From: a virus
Length of the DNA stretch: 21,409 bases
Direction: 5' to 3' (one strand)
Virus record (IMG/VR): IMGVR_UViG_3300048003_000102
Coordinates: 1-21,409 of that record
The position numbers and the translations under genes were made by a program. The notes beneath the pieces were generated by a model, which saw only the letters and a list, made by a program, of their open reading frames with translations, ran no database searches and had not been told where the DNA came from. The stretch's first letter is position 1. Every line of letters starts with the position of its first letter. This document shows, one piece after another, positions 15,993 to 21,409 of the stretch.

Positions 15993-15997
15993 GGAGA
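15993..15997 (+). promoter_or_regulatory. Ribosome binding site that sets the scaffold start
   Basis: GGAGA lies 7 bases before ATG 16005. The longer in-frame alternative, GTG at 15984, has GGAGA (15966-15970) 13 bases upstream, which is too far, so ATG 16005 is preferred. Confidence 0.6.
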
Positions 15998-16004
15998 TTA
16001 TCAA

Positions 16005-16460
16005 ATGACAGATAACGGAGAACAAATAATGGACGGCAACGATACCAACGAAGGTATTAAAGGTTTAAGGGATAAACTTAAATCAGTTGAGCAAGAGAAT
16101 AAAGAACTAAAGAATGTCGTAAAGACTTCTATGTTTAAAGATGTTGGACTAGATCCAAACTCTGGTACAGGTAAAATGGCTTTCGATCTATATGACGGAA
16201 AACCAAATACTTCAGAGTTAGGTCAATGGCTTAAAGACACTTATAACATCGATACCCAAGTACAGCAGAACAACGAAGTAGCTGCTGCAAAGATCGCTGA
16301 AAGTGACAGTAAGTTAGAACAGATACAACAGAACTCATCTGCACAACAACCTGCTGATTGGACACAGAAAATGCAAGACGTTATTGGTAGTCCAGAGACT
16401 TCTGTAAGAGATAGTCTAAGGGCAAAAATTGCCTTACAAGAACAACAAAAAAATCAATAA
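16005..16460 (+). CDS. Capsid scaffolding protein
   Basis: About 151 aa from ATG 16005; an upstream GTG at 15984 would add seven residues but is less well placed. Scaffolds fill the procapsid and guide the capsid protein, then leave. Evidence: it lies immediately before the major capsid gene, is small, charged and mostly helical, begins with a coiled coil (GLRDKLKSVEQENKELKNVV), and contains FKDVGLDPNSGTGKMAFDLYDGKP, which fits the F(K)(E/D).G(v/l)......G....kaYDG pattern I remember from actinobacteriophage scaffolds. A Gln/Ser-rich linker leads to a C-terminal amphipathic helix (SVRDSLRAKIALQEQQK), where scaffolds usually bind the shell. It is separated from the capsid gene by 33 bases holding a strong ribosome binding site. 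Confidence 0.82.
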   Translation: MTDNGEQIMDGNDTNEGIKGLRDKLKSVEQENKELKNVVKTSMFKDVGLDPNSGTGKMAFDLYDGKPNTSELGQWLKDTYNIDTQVQQNNEVAAAKIAESDSKLEQIQQNSSAQQPADWTQKMQDVIGSPETSVRDSLRAKIALQEQQKNQ

Positions 16461-16493
16461 ACCAATTAACTACAAATAGAAGGGACGTAGAAA

Positions 16494-17540
16494 ATGGCAG
16501 CAATATCAGGTGCAAATCCAGTAGTCGCTAGTGACGTGAACAACTTTACTGGCGAATTATTTAAAATAACACCTCATAGAACACCACTACTCGCTGCTGC
16601 AGGTGGTTTGAATGGCGGAGTTGCTACAAACAGCACATTCTTCCAATTCCAAACACAAGACAATGCGGCAGTTTCTGCAGTAACTCCTGATGACGAAGGC
16701 GGCGCGCCTAATTATTCAGGACGAAGCAGAGCAGCACAACAAGGTGTTTTACAAATATTCCATGAAGCCGCGCAGATTTCTTATACTGCACAAGCTGCTT
16801 CTGGAGAAATAGTACCGTTCAACTTAGCGGGCAACTATAAAAACTCTGATCCTGCATTAGCTTTAGCAGGAACTAACCCAATCAATGATGAGCTTGCTTA
16901 TCAAATGGAATTAGTATTAGAGACAGTAGCTAAAAAAGTAGAGTGGGCAGCATTCAATGCTTCCTACAACGATGGTACAACAGGCAACCGTCAGATGAGA
17001 GGTTTGAAAGAACATCAAGATCTATCAGGCGGAACTGCAGTAAATAACGATGATGGTGCAGGAACTCCTGCAGCACAAAAACTAAACTGGGACATCATAG
17101 CTAGTGGTATGAAGGCGTTGTATGACGCAGGCGCACCAATGAAACAACCAGTTCTCTTTGTATCTCCAACAATGTTGTTGGATCTTAACAAGGAACTCGT
17201 TAAAGCTACAGTTGGATCTGTAAATTATGGTATCTTACCAAGAGACAGAAATGTTGGAGGTGTTGACATTGATACAATCGTTACACCATTCGGTTCAATC
17301 GGACTAGCATTATCTGACTTCTTACCAGCAGGTACTATTTCAGGTTCTAAGCAATCATTTATCGTTGACCTTAGTTTCGTTAAACCAATATTCTTAAATA
17401 TCCCAGGATATGGAACAATGTTCGTTAGAGACTTAGATCAAGCAGATAACGCAAGAATTGCTAAAGCTGTATACATGGAAATGGCTATGGACTTTGGTCC
17501 ACAACAATACCATTGTCAGATCGATAACGTAATAGGTTAA
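16494..17540 (+). CDS. Major capsid protein (SU10-like/DUF5309 type)
   Basis: Encodes 348 aa with a strong AAGGGA 8 bases before the ATG, fitting very high expression. It would form the icosahedral shell (HK97 fold). Features that fit the SU10-like/DUF5309 capsid family as I remember it: the opening NFTGELFKITPHRTPLLAAAGGL, a conserved substrate-like loop (FQFQTQD), QIFHEAAQISYTAQAASGE, then NPINDELAYQMELVLETVAKKVEWAAFN, and the RQMRGLKEH turn after the long helix. A central FVSPTMLLDLNKEL and a C-terminal beta region (GYGTMFVRDLDQADNARIAKAVYMEM) complete the pattern. No protease or cleavage site is obvious. The gene is followed by a hairpin that probably ends most of its transcripts. Confidence 0.9.
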   Translation: MAAISGANPVVASDVNNFTGELFKITPHRTPLLAAAGGLNGGVATNSTFFQFQTQDNAAVSAVTPDDEGGAPNYSGRSRAAQQGVLQIFHEAAQISYTAQAASGEIVPFNLAGNYKNSDPALALAGTNPINDELAYQMELVLETVAKKVEWAAFNASYNDGTTGNRQMRGLKEHQDLSGGTAVNNDDGAGTPAAQKLNWDIIASGMKALYDAGAPMKQPVLFVSPTMLLDLNKELVKATVGSVNYGILPRDRNVGGVDIDTIVTPFGSIGLALSDFLPAGTISGSKQSFIVDLSFVKPIFLNIPGYGTMFVRDLDQADNARIAKAVYMEMAMDFGPQQYHCQIDNVIG

Positions 17541-17555
17541 TTCCTATTCAATAAT

Positions 17556-17596
17556 TACTCAAACACCGCTATTCCACCATAGCGGTGTTTTGAGTA
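17556..17596 (+). terminator. Hairpin after the capsid gene
   Basis: Bases 17556-17572 and 17579-17596 pair as a 17-bp stem with a single bulged base and a 6-base loop. The GC-rich core ACACCGCTAT/ATAGCGGTGT is preceded by AAA and followed by TTTT, so it can act as a terminator, though the U-tract is short and itself paired with the A side. Partial termination here would lower expression of the following tail genes relative to capsid. Confidence 0.65.
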
Positions 17597-17605
17597 TGTT
17601 AGAAT
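17597..17605 (+). promoter_or_regulatory. Extended -10 for a leaderless transcript
   Basis: TGT followed by TAGAAT (17600-17605; 5 of 6 to the -10 consensus) lies exactly 7 bases before ATG 17613, which has no Shine-Dalgarno sequence. No -35 box is visible because the preceding bases form the capsid hairpin. The spacing is what is seen in leaderless promoters of Actinobacteria. Confidence 0.45.
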
Positions 17606-17612
17606 TTACAAT

Positions 17613-17957
17613 ATGGTATACGGTAGAAGTAAAAGCGAAGTAGCTTTAATAGACATTTCAGATGACGCAAGTAACAGTACATCAGTCAACGTAGATAACA
17701 TGCTTTTAGCAGGGATCGTATTCCCATCTGCTATGACTGGTTCAAACATTACCTTTGATTTTTCAGTAGATGGATCATCATGGGTTGATGTAGTAGAGAC
17801 TGACGGCACAGAGGTATCATACACAGTTAGTGCAGGTAATGCAACACGTGTAGATCCTAGCGGTTGGGCTTTTGCTAGCGGTGGTTATCTTAGGATAACT
17901 TCAGACGGAACAGAAGCTGCAGACAGAAAAATTAAATTAATATTTAGAACTGCTTAA
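17613..17957 (+). CDS. Probable head decoration protein
   Basis: Encodes 114 aa, almost all beta-strand and turn, with no charge cluster, signal peptide or membrane span. Segments: an N-terminal SVNVDNMLLAGIVFPSAMTG, then ITFDFSVDGSSWVDVVETDG, TEVSYTVSAGNATRVDP, and a C-terminal YLRITSDGTEAADRKIKLIFRTA. This compact beta-sandwich pattern with DGS.wvdv and lrI.Sdg....adr.IkLi is, from memory, common in small proteins next to capsid genes of marine and actinobacterial phages; a shell-binding decoration role is a reasonable inference but unproven. There is no ribosome binding site; an extended -10 element 7 bases upstream suggests a leaderless mRNA. A hairpin separates it from the capsid gene. 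Confidence 0.72.
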   Translation: MVYGRSKSEVALIDISDDASNSTSVNVDNMLLAGIVFPSAMTGSNITFDFSVDGSSWVDVVETDGTEVSYTVSAGNATRVDPSGWAFASGGYLRITSDGTEAADRKIKLIFRTA

Positions 17958-17969
17958 AGGTAGGTATTC

Positions 17970-18914
17970 ATGTCTACACTAGGACAGCTAATTGATAGAA
18001 CCTACAGAGAGTATTTACGACCTGTAGAAGAACAAGAACCTTTAACACAAGTTGCTAACTTAGATAGCATTACTGGTGGTGGTCAAGGTCTTACATCAAC
18101 TGGTACAACTTTACAATACAAAGAAGGACTATTTACACCAGAAGAAGAAGAACTTATTGGTGCGGGTTCAGTATTGGAAATTGATAGTGAACTTGTTATG
18201 GTTGAAGACATCAACACAGTATCTAGAGAGATAACAATTGAACGTGGTAGGTTAGGTTCTACTGCAGCAGAACATACAGAAGATACTGACATTATTCTTA
18301 AACCAAAGTATCCAAGACTAAACGTAACTAATTCCATTGGCGATCAAGTCATTGGTTTATTTCCTGCATTGTACGCTGTAAAGAAGACAACACTTACAAC
18401 CTCATCAACACAATTTGTAGAAATGCCTGCAGGAACACAAAGAATTTTACAAGCAAAAATAGACAACAGTACAACTGGTGGAACTACTACAAGTTATACA
18501 GATGTACCACTTGAATTACTAACAGACTTTGCAGGATCTACAACAGAAGCAGCAGTACAGTTTCCTACCTCTCCAACATCAGGTAAGAGTGTATATGTTG
18601 TATATGCTTCAAAGTTTACAAGACCATCAGCAGAAACTGATGACTTAAATGCTGTATCAGGACTAGAAGATTTTCACGAGCAAATAGTTATGGTTGGTGC
18701 TGTAGCACAGTTATTGTCAGAGTTAGATGTTGACGCAAGTACACAAAACTATATAACAGAAAACCTAGAACAAAGAGGTGTTCCTGTTGGTTCTGGAGAA
18801 AGACTTAGAAATGCTTTACTTCGATATTATGGAGTATTGTTAGACAGAGCAAGAAGGGAACAGCGTTCACGATTTCCGCAAGGCGTAGAGTTATACGGAA
18901 TTAGCTTTACCTAA
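17970..18914 (+). CDS. Head-tail adaptor (connector) protein
   Basis: Encodes 314 aa with AAAGG/TAGG ahead of the ATG. It begins with an amphipathic helix (LGQLIDRTYREYLRPVEEQE), continues with a small beta module at 41-112 (ending ITIERGRLGSTAAEHTEDTDI), then the adaptor body: YPRLNVTNSIGDQVIGLFPALYAV, a beta region of changing strands (VEMPAGTQRILQAKI, KSVYVVYASKFTRP), and a C-terminal helical bundle (DFHEQIVMVGAVAQLLSELDVD, GSGERLRNALLRYYGVLLDRARREQR). Such proteins sit below the portal and join it to the tail. The pattern matches adaptors I remember from actinobacteriophages. It overlaps the next gene by one base (TAATG), fitting joint assembly of neck and tail. Confidence 0.75.
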   Translation: MSTLGQLIDRTYREYLRPVEEQEPLTQVANLDSITGGGQGLTSTGTTLQYKEGLFTPEEEELIGAGSVLEIDSELVMVEDINTVSREITIERGRLGSTAAEHTEDTDIILKPKYPRLNVTNSIGDQVIGLFPALYAVKKTTLTTSSTQFVEMPAGTQRILQAKIDNSTTGGTTTSYTDVPLELLTDFAGSTTEAAVQFPTSPTSGKSVYVVYASKFTRPSAETDDLNAVSGLEDFHEQIVMVGAVAQLLSELDVDASTQNYITENLEQRGVPVGSGERLRNALLRYYGVLLDRARREQRSRFPQGVELYGISFT

Positions 18915-20902
18915 TGCCTTTACCTTCAACGTCAAACGTTTCCAACCCGTTAGCTTTTGGATACCAAGCACAAATATCTGATGGTATTACTGATATACTT
19001 TTACGTTTAGCAGTAGCACCAGGTAGAGAATTAACTATTACTACTGCACCATTATCTGCGCAACAGGTTAACACCGCACAAGTACCTGAAGAATTTAGAG
19101 CAGAGTTTGGTCAGTCATACGCAAGATCAGATTTTTCTGGTGGTGCAGGATTAGATCAAGCACACCAAAGAGTGCAAGGAACAAATGACTTCAGAAGATT
19201 TTTTGATAGTAAAGGTATAGACGTTTTTAAAAATGCAGATGATAGTGGTAAAGCATACTCTATAGAATTATTAAACGAAACAACTGCTGTTACTGCACGA
19301 GCTAGCGCTAGTGCTTATCAAAACCTTATATCACATGAAGATGTTTTATACGTGTCACAAGGTCACGATGTACATTATTCATCAAATGGCGGAGAAACCT
19401 GGACAACTACAGATCCCTATTCAGCAGGTCCAAGTTTTAATGTAACAGGAATGGTGTTAGTCGGACACGAGTTGTATGTTTCATTAAATGACGGTACAGA
19501 TAGTATTATTAGAAAACTTGACGCTGATGACATTCCAAGTGGTTGGAGTAACGTTATGAACTTACACTCATCACACGTATACACAGGATTATTTTATATA
19601 AAAAATTATGTTTTAGCTATAGACACAAGCGGACACTTACACGAGATAGATGGTACAAACAGTCCTCCACTTATAAAATCTTTACCATCAGGATCTTTAT
19701 GGACAAGTGTTATAGACGGTGGATCTGTAATCTTAGCAGCTTCTGATGATGGATATATTTATGCTATAAAAGATGACAGTACCTCTGGTCTTGTATTGTC
19801 TGGTCAAACTTTTATTGAGGGCGAAGATATAGTCGATATGACTGAAAGTAATGGAATTGTTTTCTTTTCTACTTCACAGTCATCATCAGGTGGAGGCAAA
19901 ATAGGTAGAGTATATAGAGGAACTATCGCAACAGATGGTGTGCTTTATACACTTGACGACAGACAACTTATAAAAGAATTTGGAGACAACGATACAACAG
20001 TAGATAAAAGTCCTACTGCATTCTTTAACACAAGAGATCAAATATATTTTGGTGTAATAGATAGCGCAACAGAAACAGATCTATATTCTATTTACTTACC
20101 AACACTAGGGTATGCACGAAATATATATTACACAGGTACATCAGGTAAAGTAACAGGTATAGCTATAGCTAATGGTAAATTATTTTTTATAGTTGCAGCT
20201 ATTGGTTTAATAAAAGAAGCTGCTACTTTAGTTGATGACGGTTATTTAATACTACCTGCTGCAGATTTCTATACTTCACAAGCTAAACAATGGATAGGTG
20301 GTCGTATTTACACTAACGATATACCTGCAGGTTCTAACGTATTAGCAGAATTTAGTACTGAATTAGACGCATTAGAAAATCCTAATGCTATAAGTTATTC
20401 AACTTTAACTAAAATAGAAACATCAGAGAGTGGCAATGAAGTACCTATGATCAATGTTATTAATAGGTGGCTAGTTCCTAAGTTAACAATAACTTCTGAT
20501 TCAGGTAGGACAGCTAGTCCAGAAGTTTACTCATATAGTTATCGTGCTTTCCCAGAACCAGAAGACATACTTGCACGTATTCCTATTAACGTATCTGATC
20601 GTATAGAGCGTCCAGGTAAACGTGCAAAAAATATACCTGGCATTGGTAAAAAATTATTTGACGCTGTAAAAAAATTAGAAGGTAAATCAGTAACGCTAAC
20701 ACTTTTTAAACCTGATGAAATAATTAGAGGCATTGTAGAAAATGTTACCTTACCTGTACAAGAGATTACTAAGCTAGGTTCTACTATGGTATTTTGTACT
20801 ATACAAGTACGTGGTCAGAGACAAGCGTCTGCAACTGGAGAGATTACTTCATTAGGTGCGCTTGGTATTGGAAGATTGGGAATACACCAATTTGGTGTGT
20901 GA
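18914..20902 (+). CDS. Beta-propeller tail protein (nozzle-like)
   Basis: Encodes 662 aa. After an N-terminal region with GYQAQISDGITDILLRLAVAPGREL, residues about 140-440 contain repeated beta blades with hydrophobic-strand spacing (DVLYVSQGHDVHYSS, HELYVSLNDGTDSIIRKL, YVLAIDTSGHLHEI, SVILAASDDGYIYAI, GIVFFSTSQSS), and one classic Asp-box, SSNGGETW (156-163). The C-terminal part (about 545-662) is a separate domain with LFDAVKKLEGKSVTLTLFKPDE, IIRGIVENVTLP and a closing Gly-rich tail. A propeller protein directly after the adaptor fits a short-tail nozzle of the P22 gp10/T7 gp12 kind. It could alternatively be a receptor-binding propeller; there is no sialidase active-site evidence. It starts in a one-base overlap with the adaptor. 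Confidence 0.75.
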   Translation: MPLPSTSNVSNPLAFGYQAQISDGITDILLRLAVAPGRELTITTAPLSAQQVNTAQVPEEFRAEFGQSYARSDFSGGAGLDQAHQRVQGTNDFRRFFDSKGIDVFKNADDSGKAYSIELLNETTAVTARASASAYQNLISHEDVLYVSQGHDVHYSSNGGETWTTTDPYSAGPSFNVTGMVLVGHELYVSLNDGTDSIIRKLDADDIPSGWSNVMNLHSSHVYTGLFYIKNYVLAIDTSGHLHEIDGTNSPPLIKSLPSGSLWTSVIDGGSVILAASDDGYIYAIKDDSTSGLVLSGQTFIEGEDIVDMTESNGIVFFSTSQSSSGGGKIGRVYRGTIATDGVLYTLDDRQLIKEFGDNDTTVDKSPTAFFNTRDQIYFGVIDSATETDLYSIYLPTLGYARNIYYTGTSGKVTGIAIANGKLFFIVAAIGLIKEAATLVDDGYLILPAADFYTSQAKQWIGGRIYTNDIPAGSNVLAEFSTELDALENPNAISYSTLTKIETSESGNEVPMINVINRWLVPKLTITSDSGRTASPEVYSYSYRAFPEPEDILARIPINVSDRIERPGKRAKNIPGIGKKLFDAVKKLEGKSVTLTLFKPDEIIRGIVENVTLPVQEITKLGSTMVFCTIQVRGQRQASATGEITSLGALGIGRLGIHQFGV

Positions 20903-20927
20903 TATACTAAACAGGAGAAATTAGAAT

Positions 20928-21409
20928 ATGGCAAGTACAAGAAAAGCAGCAGAAACATTTACAAGGAATGCGTTTGAAACTACGCTATCTAGTACATTTG
21001 GTGCTACAGACACAACAGCAACAGTAGCTTCCACTTCAGGATTGACAAGTCCTTGTTATTTAGTTATTGAACCCGATAGTGCAACACAGCGTGAGTATGT
21101 ATTTTTCGATGGAACATTTACTTCTACACAGTTAGTAACTTCTACTGGAGACAATAGATATTTAACAGGATCATCAGCAGCTTCAGGACTATCACACCCA
21201 CAGAACTCCGTAGTGCGTATGGTCCCTGTACAACAAGTATATGAAGATATGTTTGACGCAATTGGTCAAGTAGTAGATGTGAGTTATGCTTCAGGTACAG
21301 CAGGTACACCTAAACTAGCTGCAGACTTAAACGCTAACAATAATAAAATTACAAACCTTACTACACCTACAGCAGCAGCAGACGCTGCAAATAAATCTTA
21401 TGTTGATAC
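20928..21409 (+). CDS. Tail fibre protein, 5' part (runs off the window)
   Basis: At least 160 codons, still open at the edge. AGGAG (20913-20917) lies 10 bases before the ATG. Residues about 17-100 form a small beta module (TLSSTFGATDTTATVASTSGL...YLVIEPDS...EYVFF...RYLTGSSAASGLSHP) like attachment domains of phage tail proteins. Residues about 128-159 give KLAADLNANNNKITNL and TPTAAADAANKSYVD, the familiar fibre linker motif (LN.n.nkItNL..PtaatDAa.k.YVd) that precedes a host-binding shaft or tip. The receptor-binding end is outside the window. It is the last member of the structural operon seen here. Confidence 0.85.
   Translation, partial: MASTRKAAETFTRNAFETTLSSTFGATDTTATVASTSGLTSPCYLVIEPDSATQREYVFFDGTFTSTQLVTSTGDNRYLTGSSAASGLSHPQNSVVRMVPVQQVYEDMFDAIGQVVDVSYASGTAGTPKLAADLNANNNKITNLTTPTAAADAANKSYVD

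Noticed and set aside
20884-20898. ACACCAA/TTGGTGT near-palindrome at the end of the propeller gene as a terminator
   Set aside because: A one-base loop and no T-run; it lies in coding sequence and the fibre gene follows closely with its own ribosome binding site.
1-21409. CRISPR array, insertion sequence, integrase or attachment site
   Set aside because: No regularly spaced repeats, transposase motifs, recombinase gene or terminal duplications were seen.

Overview
The window is the late, structural half of a tailed-phage genome (or a prophage or metagenomic contig of one). It is AT-rich and tightly packed: every supported protein gene lies on the + strand and most neighbours overlap by 1-11 bases or are separated by a few bases. 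It encodes terminase, portal, scaffold, major capsid protein, head-tail adaptor, a beta-propeller tail protein and the start of a fibre. No integrase, replication gene or host gene is seen. I recognise no tape measure, tail-tube or sheath gene, so a short-tailed (podovirus-like) particle is the best guess, but the window ends inside the tail genes.

Host. From memory of family patterns, the capsid protein (SU10-like/DUF5309 type), the scaffold, the small basic protein after the portal and the adaptor look most like those of actinobacteriophages. Two genes have no Shine-Dalgarno sequence and sit just behind a -10-like element, which also fits leaderless expression, common in Actinobacteria. With this low GC an aquatic low-GC actinobacterium is plausible, but this is inference.

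Layout. 1-80: an intrinsic terminator closing an upstream unit. 81-719: about 640 bases without a credible protein gene, holding a tRNA-like cloverleaf on the minus strand (299-375) with a -10 element exactly in front of it, short repeats and a promoter candidate for the late operon. 720-5093: terminase large subunit with an N-terminal zinc-finger/HTH extension, portal and two small proteins. 5097-15648: a 10.5-kb block of one giant (1820 aa) and three medium proteins of the kind found inside virions, with a GH24-type lysozyme among them. 15648-15821: a 57-aa single-span membrane protein. 15822-16004: a gap with a candidate promoter. 16005-17540: scaffold and major capsid protein. 17556-17596: a terminator-like hairpin followed by a -10 element. 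17613-21409: probable head decoration protein, adaptor, beta-propeller tail protein and the 5' part of a fibre gene.

How it works together. The terminase packages DNA through the portal into a shell built from the capsid protein on the scaffold. The adaptor and propeller protein likely form the neck and tail nozzle, and the fibre contacts the host. The 5097-15648 block probably supplies proteins carried in the virion, with the lysozyme opening peptidoglycan at entry or at lysis. The most unusual items are the minus-strand tRNA-like element, the terminase with built-in DNA-recognition domains, the internal-protein block placed between portal and scaffold, and a possible membrane-anchor start of the lysozyme encoded inside the upstream gene.
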